Part shown: positions 16,044 through 24,662 of the stretch, piece after piece
Layout of the letters: every line of letters begins with the position of its first letter
How positions within the stretch are numbered: the first letter of the stretch is position 1
Source of the DNA: Falsiroseomonas sp051860665
GTDB lineage: Bacteria > Pseudomonadota > Alphaproteobacteria > Acetobacterales > Acetobacteraceae
Direction of reading: 5' to 3'
Length of the DNA: 64,000 bases
Assembly (NCBI RefSeq): GCF_051860665.1
Contig: NZ_JBHYDM010000005.1
Location: 62,001 to 126,000 of the forward strand
The notes under the pieces: generated by a model
Seen by the model: only the letters and a program-made list of their open reading frames with translations
What the model was told of the DNA's origin: nothing
Databases searched by the model: none
Program-made: the position numbers and the translations under genes

Positions 16044-17710
16044 ATCCGGCTCCGCAGGGGCCGGAGGCGGTTCCCGACAGCCGCGGCCTGAACCTTTGGC
16101 GCGCCGATCCGATGCTGGAGCGCCTGGCCGGGCTCTATCTGCCGCCCGATCTGCTGGCGCATCTGCGGCCGCATCTGGACCGGCTGGGCGGGCTGGCCGG
16201 CGGAAGGCTGGATGAGCTGGCCGCCATCGCGGATCGCAACCCGCCCGTGCTGCACAGCCGCGACCGACGCGGCGCGGACCGGCAGCACATCGAATATCAC
16301 CCGGCCTATCGCGAGATGGAGCGGCTCGCCTTCGGCGAATACGGCCTGGCGGCCCTGTCGCATCGCGCCGGCGTGCTGGGCTGGCCGGCGCCGATGCCGC
16401 CAGCGGCCAAGTACCTGATCACCTATCTTCTGGTGCAGGCGGAATTCGGCCTGTGCTGCCCGGTCTCCATGACCGACAGCCTGACGCGCACGCTGCGCCG
16501 CTTCGGCGACCCGGCGCTGGTCGCGCTCTACCTGCCGGCGCTGACCAGCCAGGACCTGGATGCGCTGCACCACGGCGCGATGTTCATGACGGAACAGGGC
16601 GCCGGCAGCGATATTGCCGCAACCGCCGTGATGGCCGCGCCGAGGCCCGATGGAAGCTGGACGCTGACCGGCGACAAGTGGTTCTGCTCCAACCCGGATG
16701 CCGGCCTCGCCATGGTGCTGGCGCGGCGGGAGGGCGCGGGGCCGGGGCTTGCCGGCGTGTCCCTGTTCCTGCTGCCCAGGGTGCTGCCGGATGGCAGCGA
16801 CAATGCCTATCGCATCCTGCGGCTGAAGCCCAAGCTCGGCACGCGGTCCATGGCCAGCGGCGAGATCCGGCTGGAAGGCGCCACGGCCTATCTGGTGGGC
16901 GACCCCGAGGCCGGCTTCCGGCAGATGGCCGACATGGTCAACAATTCCCGCCTGTCGAATGGCATGCGCGCCGCCGGGCTGATGCGCCGCGCGGTGACGG
17001 AGGCGCTCTTCGTCGCGCATCGCCGCCGCGCCTTCGGCCAGCGCCTGGTGGACATGCCGCTGATGCGCCGCCAGCTGTCCAAGATGACGCTGCCGATGGA
17101 GCAGGCGCGCAGCCTGATGTTCCAGGCGGCGGAGGCGCTGCGGCGTGCCGATCTGGGCGAGGACGGCGCCTATCCCCTGCTCCGCATCCTGACGCCATTG
17201 ATGAAGTTCCGCGCCTGCCGCGATGCGCGCCGCGTCACCGGCGATGCGATGGAGGTGCGCGGCGGCTGCGGCTATATCGAGGAATGGCCGGATGCCCGGC
17301 TGCTGCGGGATGCGCATCTCGGCAGCATCTGGGAAGGCACCAGCAATATCGTGGCGCTGGATGTGCTGCGCGCCGCGAAGCGGGAGGCGGCGCTGCCGGT
17401 GCTGCGCCGGCATGTGCTGGGCCTGCTGGGCCATGGCGCCGACCTGCCCGAGGCCCCCGAGGCGCTGGACCGCGCCCTGGCCCTGGCCGAGCGGGCGCAG
17501 GAGGACCCGGCTTCGGCCCGCCAGGCGGCCTCCGCCCTCTATCACCTGACCTCCGCCGCCGCGATGGCCTGGGAGGCGAGGCGGCTGCAGGATGCGGGCC
17601 GGCTGGAGCTGGCCCGCCTCGTGCTGCGCCACCGGGTGCTGCCACGCGACCCGCTGGCGGCGGAGGCGGAGACGGTGCCGGAGGGGTTCTGGACCGACCC
17701 CGGCGCCTGA
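16040..17710 (+). CDS. Acyl-CoA dehydrogenase family protein, AidB-like (556 aa)
   Basis: The flavoprotein has an extra N-terminal region (about residues 15-120, including NPPVLHSRDRRGADRQHIEY) typical of AidB and relatives. The usual ACAD core follows: MFMTEQGAGSDIAATAV, LTGDKWFCSNPDA, LKPKLGTRSMASGEI and IWEGTSNIVALDVLRA at the C-terminal FAD-binding site. AidB proteins take part in the response to alkylating agents, whereas others oxidise acyl-CoA; which applies here is unclear. The GTG start at 16040 overlaps the upstream binding-protein stop (GTGA). The enzyme is soluble, and its length of 556 fits the AidB group (about 540-560) rather than ordinary ACADs (about 380). Confidence 0.88.
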   Translation: MNPAPQGPEAVPDSRGLNLWRADPMLERLAGLYLPPDLLAHLRPHLDRLGGLAGGRLDELAAIADRNPPVLHSRDRRGADRQHIEYHPAYREMERLAFGEYGLAALSHRAGVLGWPAPMPPAAKYLITYLLVQAEFGLCCPVSMTDSLTRTLRRFGDPALVALYLPALTSQDLDALHHGAMFMTEQGAGSDIAATAVMAAPRPDGSWTLTGDKWFCSNPDAGLAMVLARREGAGPGLAGVSLFLLPRVLPDGSDNAYRILRLKPKLGTRSMASGEIRLEGATAYLVGDPEAGFRQMADMVNNSRLSNGMRAAGLMRRAVTEALFVAHRRRAFGQRLVDMPLMRRQLSKMTLPMEQARSLMFQAAEALRRADLGEDGAYPLLRILTPLMKFRACRDARRVTGDAMEVRGGCGYIEEWPDARLLRDAHLGSIWEGTSNIVALDVLRAAKREAALPVLRRHVLGLLGHGADLPEAPEALDRALALAERAQEDPASARQAASALYHLTSAAAMAWEARRLQDAGRLELARLVLRHRVLPRDPLAAEAETVPEGFWTDPGA

Positions 17711-17714
17711 CGCC

Positions 17715-18722
17715 TCAGCTCGCCCGGATGCCCGCCGCGCGCACCAGCGGCTCCCAGACCCCGATCTCGCTGCGCAGATAGGCGGCGGCGGAATCGGGGG
17801 TGCTGTCGGAGACCACCTGCATGGCCATGCCGAGCAGCCGCTCCTTCACCGCGGGCAGGCTGACGGCGGCATTCACCGCACGGTTCACCTGCTGGATGAT
17901 GGCGGGCGGCGTGCCGCTGCGGGCCAGCACCATGTGCCAGGTATAGGCCTCGTAGCCCGCCACGCCCTGCTCGATCATGGTCGGGATCTCGGGCGCCAGC
18001 GGCGAGCGTTCCCGCGTGCTGATGCCCAGAGCCCGCAGCTGGCCCGACCGCGCATAGGGCAGCGCGGAGGCGGCGATGTCGAAGATCATCGGCACGCGGC
18101 CGGACAGCACGTCCGGCAGCGCGGCGGAGCTGCCGCGATAGGGCACATGGTTCGCCCGCAGCCCGCCCGCGGCGTGCAGGAACAGCTCCGTCGCCAGATG
18201 CACCGCGCCGCCATTGCCGGAGGAGGCATAGTCGTACCTGCCCGGATTCTCCTTCAGCTGGGCGATGAACTCGGCCAGCGTCCGGGCCGGGAAATCGTTG
18301 TTCACCAGCAGGATGACCGGCACCTGGCCGACCAGGGCGCATGGGGTGAAATCGGCGATCGGGTCGAAGGGCAGCGAGGGGAACATGGCCCGCGTCACCG
18401 CATGGGCCACCGTGGAGTAGAGCAGCATGGAGCCGTCCTGCGGCCCCTTCGCCACCACATCCGTGCCGATCACCACGCCGGAGCCGGTGCGGTTCTCGAC
18501 CACGATGCGGTTCGGCAGGGCCTTGGACATCTCCTCCGCCAGCAGGCGGGCCGGCACATCCGTGGGGCCGCCGGCGGCAAAGGGCACCACCATGCGCACG
18601 GGCTGGCTGGGCCAGGCCGGCTGGGCGGCGGCCGGGCGCACCAGCAGTCCCGGCGCGGCCAGCGCGCCGGCGCCGAGGGCCAGGATCTGTCGGCGGTTGA
18701 GGATGGGATTCGTCATGGACAT
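17715..18722 (-). CDS. Tripartite tricarboxylate transporter (Bug/TctC) solute-binding protein 1
   Basis: This 335-residue Bug-family periplasmic receptor begins with a twin-arginine-like signal (NPILNRRQILALGAGALAAP) and continues WPSQPVRMVVPFAAGGPTDV, the first ligand loop. VENRTGSGVVIGTDVVAK, YDYASSGNGGAVHLATELF and the second ligand loop NHVPYRGSSAALPDV follow. The ATG at 18722 lies 3 bases after GGGGAG; the ATG at 18716 is 9 bases away and equally possible. It shares high similarity with the next Bug gene (SSGNGGA, DSTPDSAAA), so the pair arose by tandem duplication. No TctA/TctB genes are nearby, so the membrane partners must be encoded elsewhere. The 3' end is 4 bases from the convergent acyl-CoA dehydrogenase. 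Confidence 0.92.
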   Translation of the reverse strand: MSMTNPILNRRQILALGAGALAAPGLLVRPAAAQPAWPSQPVRMVVPFAAGGPTDVPARLLAEEMSKALPNRIVVENRTGSGVVIGTDVVAKGPQDGSMLLYSTVAHAVTRAMFPSLPFDPIADFTPCALVGQVPVILLVNNDFPARTLAEFIAQLKENPGRYDYASSGNGGAVHLATELFLHAAGGLRANHVPYRGSSAALPDVLSGRVPMIFDIAASALPYARSGQLRALGISTRERSPLAPEIPTMIEQGVAGYEAYTWHMVLARSGTPPAIIQQVNRAVNAAVSLPAVKERLLGMAMQVVSDSTPDSAAAYLRSEIGVWEPLVRAAGIRAS

Positions 18723-18833
18723 GTTCTCCCCGGGGCGATCCGTGCCGCCCATTTGAATTCTTGGGTGGAACAGTCGGGGAGAGGGCGGCCCGGCGTCAAC
18801 AAGGATCGCCGGGCCGGTGGGCCTGGGGTGGTC

Positions 18834-19823
18834 TCAGTTGATGGTGATATTCGCCTCGCGCACCACGGCGGACCACTTCTGCGTCTCGTCCCGCAGCCAG
18901 GCGGCGGCGGAATCGGGCGTGCTGTCGGTGACCAGGCGCATGGCGAGGTCGGACAGGCGCTGCTGCACCGCGGCCTCCGACGCCACCTGCATCAGGGCGC
19001 GGTTCATGCTCTGCACCACCGGGGCCGGCGTGCCCTTCGGCGCCAGCACCATGTGCCAGGTATAGGCCTCGAGGCCCGCAAAACCGGCCTCGGCCGTGGT
19101 CGGCACGTCCGGCAGCTGCGGCAGGCGCGCCGTGTCCATCACCGCGAGCGCGCGGGTCTCGCCGCGCTGGGCATAGGGCACGGCGGTGGTGGCGACATCG
19201 ACGATCAGCGGGATGGTGCCGTTCAGCACATCCGGCATGGCCGCCGCCGTGCCGCGATAGGGCACGTGCAGGGCGCGCGCCTCCATCCGGCGCAGCATCA
19301 GCTCCGTCGCCAGGTGCAGCGCGCCGCCATTGCCGGAGGAGGCATAGGTCATGCCGCCCGGATCCGCCTTCAGCGCCGCCTGCAGGCCGGCGAGGTCACG
19401 GATCCGCGAATCCTTGCCCACGGTGATCAGCATCGGGATCACGCCGACCAGCGCCACCGGCACGAAATCCGCCTCGGGGTCGAAGGGCAGGCGCTGGAAC
19501 AGGGCGCGGAGGACGGCATGCGCCACGGTGGTATAGAGGAAGGTATGGCCATCGGTCGCCTTGGCGACCACCTCGGTGCCCACCAGCACGCCGGCGCCGG
19601 TGCGATTCTCCACGATGATGCGCTGCGGCAGGGCGGCGCCCATGCGCTCGGCGAAAAGGCGGGCGGGGATATCGGTCGGGCCGCCGGCGGCGAAGGGCAC
19701 CACCAGGCGGATCGGCTGGCTCGGCCAATTGCCCTGGGCATGGGCCGGGGCGATCAGGGCGGGGGCGGCCAGCGGGGTGGCGATGGCGGCCAGGCCGGCG
19801 CCGAGGAGCTTGCGGCGGTTCAT
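18834..19823 (-). CDS. Tripartite tricarboxylate transporter (Bug/TctC) solute-binding protein 2
   Basis: A second Bug receptor of 329 residues, with signal MNRRKLLGAGLAAIATPLAA. The domain markers are NWPSQPIRLVVPFAAGGPTD, IIVENRTGAGVLVGTEVV, TYASSGNGGALHLATELM and LHVPYRGTAAAMPDVLNG. Compared with the downstream paralogue, the ligand-loop residues are kept and surface loops differ. The gene lies 111 bases upstream of its paralogue, on the same strand, and 84 bases downstream of diaminopropionate ammonia-lyase. The three may form one transcript; if so, the ligand could be an amino-acid derivative rather than a tricarboxylate. That proposal is an inference from position. Confidence 0.92.
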   Translation of the reverse strand: MNRRKLLGAGLAAIATPLAAPALIAPAHAQGNWPSQPIRLVVPFAAGGPTDIPARLFAERMGAALPQRIIVENRTGAGVLVGTEVVAKATDGHTFLYTTVAHAVLRALFQRLPFDPEADFVPVALVGVIPMLITVGKDSRIRDLAGLQAALKADPGGMTYASSGNGGALHLATELMLRRMEARALHVPYRGTAAAMPDVLNGTIPLIVDVATTAVPYAQRGETRALAVMDTARLPQLPDVPTTAEAGFAGLEAYTWHMVLAPKGTPAPVVQSMNRALMQVASEAAVQQRLSDLAMRLVTDSTPDSAAAWLRDETQKWSAVVREANITIN

Positions 19824-19907
19824 GGGGCGTTTCTCCAGTTGGAACGTTCGGGCAGCGCCGCAGCGCGCCCTGGGGTTCCCGGCATGTCGCGCCGCAGCAA
19901 AGCCAGG

Positions 19908-21077
19908 TCAATCCGAGGGATGGATCAAGCTTGCGTAGAGATCCGGGTCGGTGGCCCCCTCGGTGCCGAAGAGCAGCACCCGGCTTTCCGCCTGCAGCCC
20001 CAGCATGGCGCGGCTCAGCGGCTCCCGCGCCGCCAGCAGAAGGGCCGCCAGCCCGGCCACGGCGCTTTCCCCGGCCTCGATCTCCGGCCTGCGGCGCGCC
20101 AGCAGGCGCATGCAGTCCACCGCACTGGCATCCGGGACGGTCATGAAGGCGAAGGCACCGCGCTCCAGCTCCTGCCAGGCGAGCAGGCTAGGCTCGCCGC
20201 AGGCGAGGCCCGCCATCAGCGTATCCAGCTCGCCTTCCACCGCCACCGCCGCCCCGGCCTCGGCGCTGGCCAGCAGGCAGGCGGCCTTTTCGGGCTCCAC
20301 GACGATGATCTTCACCTCCGCGCCGAAGCGTGCGCGGAGGTGGATGGCGACTGCCGCCGCCACCCCGCCGACGCCGCCCTGGATGAAGGCATGGGTCGGC
20401 GCCTGGTCCCCCAGCTGGTCCGCGGCCTCCTCCACCATCAGGCGGTAGCCCTGCATCACGTCGCGCGGGATCTCGGTATAGCCTTCGTAGGAGGTGTCCG
20501 AGACGACGAACCAGCCCTCGGCCTCGGCCGTGCGCGCGGCCTCCCGCACCGCATCGTCGTAATTGCCGGGCACCACGCGGATCTCGGCGCCATAGCGGGC
20601 GATGGCATCGCGGCGGCCCTGGCTGACCGTCTCATGCACGAAGATGACGCAACGGCAGCCCAGCCGCTCCGCGCCCCAGGCGACGGAGCGGCCATGATTG
20701 CCGTCCGTGGCGCAGGTCACCGTGATCTCCCGCACCGCATCGCGATGCGCGCCGCCGGCGAGTTCCGCCGTGGTGGCGGCATTGGCCACCCCGCGACGGG
20801 CCAGCTCCGCCACCAGCAGCCGCGCCACGGCATAGGCGCCGCCCAGGGCCTTGAAGCTGCCGAGGCCGAAGCGCCCGGCCTCGTCCTTGTAATGCACGGC
20901 GGCGACCCGCGCGGCGGCGGCCACATCCTGGAGCGCCAGCAGCGGCGTCGGCGCATAGCCGGGCCAGCCGGTGATTTCCGCCCTGGCGCGGCGGAAACTG
21001 GCCTCCGGCAGCACCACCACGCCGGGCGTGCCGTGGCGGCGGTTGAGCAGGAGGCGGGCGGGGCGATCGGGAATCAT
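19908..21077 (-). CDS. dpaL: Diaminopropionate ammonia-lyase
   Basis: This PLP enzyme (389 residues; EC 4.3.1.15 by family) splits 2,3-diaminopropionate to pyruvate and two ammonia in the cytoplasm. The PLP lysine is Lys76 in GLGSFKALGGAYAV, preceded by HYKDEAGRF. TCATDGNHGRSVAWGAERLG is the typical fold-type II cofactor segment, and IQGGVGGVAAAVA binds the phosphate. TSYEGYTEIPRDVMQGY is characteristic of the DpaL family. The length agrees with E. coli YgeX (398). The gene diverges from the denD-like gene with 118 bases between. Downstream Bug genes may supply the substrate or a relative. Confidence 0.92.
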   Translation of the reverse strand: MIPDRPARLLLNRRHGTPGVVVLPEASFRRARAEITGWPGYAPTPLLALQDVAAAARVAAVHYKDEAGRFGLGSFKALGGAYAVARLLVAELARRGVANAATTAELAGGAHRDAVREITVTCATDGNHGRSVAWGAERLGCRCVIFVHETVSQGRRDAIARYGAEIRVVPGNYDDAVREAARTAEAEGWFVVSDTSYEGYTEIPRDVMQGYRLMVEEAADQLGDQAPTHAFIQGGVGGVAAAVAIHLRARFGAEVKIIVVEPEKAACLLASAEAGAAVAVEGELDTLMAGLACGEPSLLAWQELERGAFAFMTVPDASAVDCMRLLARRRPEIEAGESAVAGLAALLLAAREPLSRAMLGLQAESRVLLFGTEGATDPDLYASLIHPSD

Positions 21078-21195
21078 GCGGGGCAGAGTGGCCCGCCGGG
21101 CGCAGGGGGGCAACGCCGGCCGTGCCGGGGGTGCTTGGCGGCGCGCCCGCGCCCCGGCAATTTGGCCACCTGGAATCGGGAATGAGGACAAGGCC

Positions 21196-22182
21196 ATGCA
21201 GGTGACCATCCTGGGCGGCGGCGGCTTTCTGGGCCGCAAGCTGGCGGCGCGGCTGGCGGCCGATGGCGCGGTGGGCGGCAAGCCCATCACCGCCCTGACG
21301 CTCTTCGACCTGCACCAGCCCGCGCCGCTCGCTTCCCCCTTCCCCGTCCATTGCCTGGCCGGCGACGTGGCCGATGCCGCGGATCTCGCCCGCGCCATCC
21401 CGCCCGGCACCGGGCTCGTGGTGCATCTGGCGGCCGTGGTTTCCGCGGCGGCGGAGGCCGATTACGACCTGGGCATCCGGGTCAACATCGCCGGCACGCA
21501 GGCGCTGATCGATGTCTGTCGCAAACTTCCCCACCCGCCGCGCGTGGTCTTCACCTCCTCCGTCGCCTCCTTCGATGGCGGTCAGTCCGCCATGGTGCCG
21601 GACGAGGCGCGGCAGCTTCCCACCAACAGCTACGGCGCCCAGAAGGCGATCGGCGAGCTGCTGCTGGCGGATGCGACCCGGCGCGGCTTTCTCGATGTCG
21701 TCTCGATCCGGCTGCCCACGGTGATGGTGCGGCCCGGCCGGCCGAACCGCGCCGCCTCCTCCTTCGTCTCCGCCGTGCTGCGGGAGCCGCTGCTGGGCCT
21801 GCCGGCGCAGTATCCGGTGGCGGAGGATTTCCGGGTCTGGGTCTGCTCGCCGCGGCGGGCGGTGGATTGGCTGGCGCATGCGGCGGGGATGGACAGCGCG
21901 GCGCTCGGCCGCGACCGCGGCATCAACCCGCCGGGCCTCTCGGCCAGCATCGCGGAGATGCTGGTGGCGCTGGAGGAGGTGGCAGGCCCCGAGGCCCGCG
22001 CCCTGGCCCGGCATGTGCCGGATGCGGAGGTGGAGGCGATCGTCGCCGGCTGGCCAGCCGCCTTCGCCGCGACCCGCGCCCCGGGCCTCGGCTTCGTGCG
22101 GTCAGAAACGCTGCCGGAGATCATCCGCGCCTTCATCGCGGACGACCTGGAGGCGACGCGCCGGGACCGCGCCGCCGGCTGA
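21196..22182 (+). CDS. denD: D-erythronate dehydrogenase-like NAD-dependent epimerase/dehydratase family protein
   Basis: The 328-residue extended short-chain dehydrogenase has the NAD site QVTILGGGGFLGRKLAARLA and the catalytic YxxxK in NSYGAQKAIGELLL, with Ser in VVFTSSVASFDGG. The block VVHLAAVVSAAAEADYDLGI and RVNIAGTQALIDVCR is typical of DenD, which oxidises D-erythronate to 2-oxo-tetronate. The rest of the tetronate pathway (DenK kinase, aldolase) is not in the window, so the assignment rests on family resemblance. GAGGACAAGGCC before the ATG at 21196 holds the likely ribosome site. The 3' end overlaps the convergent secreted protein gene by 81 bases, an unusually long overlap, but both frames look coding. 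Confidence 0.75.
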   Translation: MQVTILGGGGFLGRKLAARLAADGAVGGKPITALTLFDLHQPAPLASPFPVHCLAGDVADAADLARAIPPGTGLVVHLAAVVSAAAEADYDLGIRVNIAGTQALIDVCRKLPHPPRVVFTSSVASFDGGQSAMVPDEARQLPTNSYGAQKAIGELLLADATRRGFLDVVSIRLPTVMVRPGRPNRAASSFVSAVLREPLLGLPAQYPVAEDFRVWVCSPRRAVDWLAHAAGMDSAALGRDRGINPPGLSASIAEMLVALEEVAGPEARALARHVPDAEVEAIVAGWPAAFAATRAPGLGFVRSETLPEIIRAFIADDLEATRRDRAAG

Positions 22183-22635
22183 GGCGGCGGCGGCCGGGCC
22201 GGCCAGGGCCTCGGGCCGCAGCACCTCGCAGAAGGGGATGGTCATGGCGGCGCGCACCTCCTCGATCAGCGGGGGCGCGCGGCGGCCGCGGGACATGTCG
22301 AGCGGGAACCAGCCGATCAGCACCTCCGCCGTGCGCCGCGGCGGCACCTTCACCGGCTCGGCCGGCGCCTCCACCACCCCGGGCAGGCTGATGCCGGTCA
22401 GCACGGCGGCGGGCCAGGGATGCGGGTTGCGCACCACCATCCAGTATTCGGTACGCGCCGCCGCGCGGGGCTCGGCCTGCACCACCAGTTCGAAGCGTTC
22501 GGCGACCAGGTGGCTGTCCTTCCCCTCCGCCGCCAGCCGACAGGGAAAGGGCGTCTGCGCCAAAGCGGGGCCGGCGGCGAGGATCGGGGCGAGGATCGGG
22601 GCGAAGATGGCGGCCAGGGCGGGGCGTCGGGCCAT
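22102..22635 (-). CDS. Secreted hypothetical protein (177 aa)
   Basis: The protein has an N-terminal signal (RRPALAAIFAPILAPILAAG, cleavage near ALAQ) and a beta-rich mature part with the phrases ERFELVVQAEPRAAARTEYW, MVVRNPHPWPAAVLTGISLP and PRRTAEVLIGWFPL. Two Cys (FPCRL and IPFCEVL) could form a disulphide in the periplasm. AGGAG 10 bases before the ATG at 22635 fits the start. I recognise no family. The C-terminal Ala/Gly-rich part (about residues 145-177) lies in the 81-base overlap with the denD-like gene, so the true end may carry little constraint. It diverges from a Bug gene. Confidence 0.65.
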   Translation of the reverse strand: MARRPALAAIFAPILAPILAAGPALAQTPFPCRLAAEGKDSHLVAERFELVVQAEPRAAARTEYWMVVRNPHPWPAAVLTGISLPGVVEAPAEPVKVPPRRTAEVLIGWFPLDMSRGRRAPPLIEEVRAAMTIPFCEVLRPEALAGPAAAASAGGAVPARRLQVVRDEGADDLRQRF

Positions 22636-22833
22636 GTCGGTCTCTCCTGCTTTCCCCTCAGCATGCGGCGGCGCGCCGCGCGGTGGCCAGGATGCGATGG
22701 CTCTGGCCGCCATCGGCTGTGCCTGTGGCGGCCGTTCCGGCGTGTAGAACGAATTTTGCCGCCACTTCAAGCGGTTGCGCGCGGCGGCCCGCGGCGCCAT
22801 GCTGGCGGAAATCGTCCCCGGGAGGACCCGCCC

Positions 22834-23805
22834 ATGACCACCCGCCGCACCCTGCTGGGTGCCGCCGCCGCATCCGCGGCCACCCTCGCCGCGCCGCGCC
22901 TGGCCCAGGCCGCCTGGCCCGGCGACCGCGCCATCGAGGTCATCGTCCCCTTCCCGCCCGGCGGCGGCGTGGACAATATGGTCCGCCCCATCGTGCATTT
23001 CGTGACGCCGCGCCTGCCCGGCGCGCGCTTCGCCATCGTCAACCGCCCCGGCGCCGCCGGGCAGCTGGGCTTCGAGGCCTTGTTCAATGCGGCGCCGGAT
23101 GGCTACACGCTGGGCGCCCTGACCAATACGGCGATGCACGCCATCGCGGTGGAGCGCACGCCGCGCTACCGGCCGGAGGACTTCACCTATATCGCCAATG
23201 TGGTGGACGATCCCGGCGGCTTCTGGGTGCGCGCCGACAGCCCCTGGCGCACGCTGGACGACCTGAAGGAAGCCGCGCGGCGGAATCCGGAAGGCATCGG
23301 CGTCGGCACCGCCGGCATCGGCTCCGACGACCACATGCTGCAGCTGAGTTTCGAGGAGGCGGCCGGGGTCCGCCTGCTGCATATCCCCTATAACGGCACC
23401 GCGCCGGTGCAGCGTGACGTGCTGGGCGGCAGCCTGCCCGTCGGCAGCTTCAACATGAGCGAGGGCGTGGCCCTGCTGCGGGAGGGCCGGGTGCGCTGCC
23501 TGGCGCAGGGCGGCCCGGCGCGCTGGGCGCCGACCGGCCAGGTGCCCACCTTCAAGGAACAGGGCTACGACGTGCTGGGCGGCTCCGCCCGCGGCATCGG
23601 CGCGCCGCCGGGCCTGCCGGAGGAGATCCGCGTGAAGCTGGAGACGGCCTTCCGCGAGGCGCTGGCCGACCCCGCGCTGATCGCGGATGCCGAGCGTACC
23701 GGCCTGCCGCTGCGGCCGCTCGTCGGCAAGGATTACCGCGACATGATGCGGGCCGACCATGCGGTACTGCAGGGGCTGTGGCAGCGGCGGCCCTGGCGGC
23801 AATAG
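22834..23805 (+). CDS. Tripartite tricarboxylate transporter (Bug/TctC) solute-binding protein 3
   Basis: This 323-residue Bug receptor has signal MTTRRTLLGAAAASAATLAA, which carries the RR pair of Tat-like signals. Its mature part has the family loops in a more divergent form: AIEVIVPFPPGGGVDNMVRP, FAIVNRPGAAGQLGFEAL, VGTAGIGSDDHMLQLSF and LLHIPYNGTAPVQRDVLG. The DDH and NMSEG segments differ from the tandem Bug pair upstream, so a different ligand is likely. GGGAGGA lies 8 bases before the ATG at 22834. There are no membrane-component genes nearby. It stands alone between divergent and convergent genes, which suggests an independent transcription unit. Confidence 0.92.
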   Translation: MTTRRTLLGAAAASAATLAAPRLAQAAWPGDRAIEVIVPFPPGGGVDNMVRPIVHFVTPRLPGARFAIVNRPGAAGQLGFEALFNAAPDGYTLGALTNTAMHAIAVERTPRYRPEDFTYIANVVDDPGGFWVRADSPWRTLDDLKEAARRNPEGIGVGTAGIGSDDHMLQLSFEEAAGVRLLHIPYNGTAPVQRDVLGGSLPVGSFNMSEGVALLREGRVRCLAQGGPARWAPTGQVPTFKEQGYDVLGGSARGIGAPPGLPEEIRVKLETAFREALADPALIADAERTGLPLRPLVGKDYRDMMRADHAVLQGLWQRRPWRQ

Positions 23806-23821
23806 CCGCCCGGCGGCCGGG

Positions 23822-24223
23822 TCAGCCGGCCGCTTCCGCCCCCTGCGCTTCCAGCGCGGCGCGCCATTCCGGCGTCAGCGCCACCTTCTCCCCGCTATCC
23901 TGGCGCGTGACGACGCAGACGGCGCGCGCCGTGCAGCAGGGGGCGCCATCCACCAGCAGCGCATAGTCCTGCACATAGGAGCTGCGGCGGAAGGAGGTGG
24001 TGCGGCAGGTCAGCGTCACCGCCTCATTGAACCGCACGCCGCGCAGATAGCGCACCTCCAGCTGCGCCACGACCGGACCCGGGCGATCCGGCGCCAGCGC
24101 CGCGCCGGTCAGCGCCTGCCAATGCGCCACGCGCAGATCCTCGAACAGCATCAGGTAGGCGGTGTGGTTCACATGGCCGTAGGGGTCGCATTCGGACCAG
24201 CGGATGGTGTGTTCGCGGATCAT
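23822..24223 (-). CDS. Acyl-CoA thioesterase, hotdog fold, 4-hydroxybenzoyl-CoA thioesterase-like (133 aa)
   Basis: This small hotdog-fold hydrolase starts MIREHTIRWSECDPYGHVNH; the Asp-Pro-Tyr-Gly-His motif is that of YbgC/4HBT thioesterases, in which the Asp is catalytic. LEVRYLRGVRFNEAVTLTC and TARAVCVVTRQDS complete the fold. It would free a carboxylate from a CoA ester in the cytoplasm. Its ATG overlaps the last bases of the preceding thioesterase gene (24220-24223), so two hotdog enzymes of different subfamilies are translationally coupled. The substrate is unknown; the abundance of CoA-ligase genes in this region suggests a general CoA-ester salvage role. Confidence 0.85.
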   Translation of the reverse strand: MIREHTIRWSECDPYGHVNHTAYLMLFEDLRVAHWQALTGAALAPDRPGPVVAQLEVRYLRGVRFNEAVTLTCRTTSFRRSSYVQDYALLVDGAPCCTARAVCVVTRQDSGEKVALTPEWRAALEAQGAEAAG

Positions 24224-24645
24224 GCAGGCGGCACGGGCCGCGGCTTCCGGTTCTCGTCGATGGCCACGAAGGTGAAGACGCCCTCCGTCACCAGGCACAT
24301 CTCCTCCTCCGAGCGTTCCCGCCGCCAGGCCTCGACCTCGATGCGCATGGAGGTGCGGCCGACGGAGACGACTTCCGCGAAGATGCTGACCTCGTCGCCC
24401 ACCAGCACCGGCATGTGGAATTTCATCCCCTCCACCGCGATGGTCGCGACCCGGCCGCGGCCGCGGCGCCCGGCGGCATTGCCGGCGGCCAGGTCCATCA
24501 GCCCCATCAGCCAGCCACCAAAGATGTCGCCGGAGGGATTGGCATCCGCCGGCATGGCGATGGTGCGCAGTTTTGGCGCGGTATCGGGCGGGGTGCGGGT
24601 GGGTGGGTTGGGCAAGCCTGTCTCCGTGGTAGCGTGGCGGCGCAA
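24220..24645 (-). CDS. Acyl-CoA thioesterase, YciA-like hotdog protein (up to 141 aa)
   Basis: The YciA/cytosolic acyl-CoA hydrolase signature is clear: LRTIAMPADANPSGDIFGGW followed by LMGLMDLAAGNAAG, with the Asp of the second segment expected to be catalytic. MKFHMPVLVGDEVSIFAEVV and the C-terminal EGVFTFVAIDENRKPRP match the family. No ATG fits the expected N-terminus. TTG at 24645 (AAGGA nearby) or TTG at 24615 (GGAGA 6 bases upstream) are the candidates. The second gives a length closer to YciA (about 132). It overlaps the downstream thioesterase gene by four bases. It diverges from the histidine-phosphatase-like gene with a very short spacer, so promoters must overlap coding sequence. 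Confidence 0.85.
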   Translation of the reverse strand: MRRHATTETGLPNPPTRTPPDTAPKLRTIAMPADANPSGDIFGGWLMGLMDLAAGNAAGRRGRGRVATIAVEGMKFHMPVLVGDEVSIFAEVVSVGRTSMRIEVEAWRRERSEEEMCLVTEGVFTFVAIDENRKPRPVPPA

Positions 24646-24662
24646 CCATCCTTACGGCAGCC

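Noticed and set aside
22636..22833. Spacer between the secreted protein gene and the third Bug gene
   Set aside because: No gene, repeat or clear promoter motif that I can defend; it is a divergent region with GGAGG near 22821 only.
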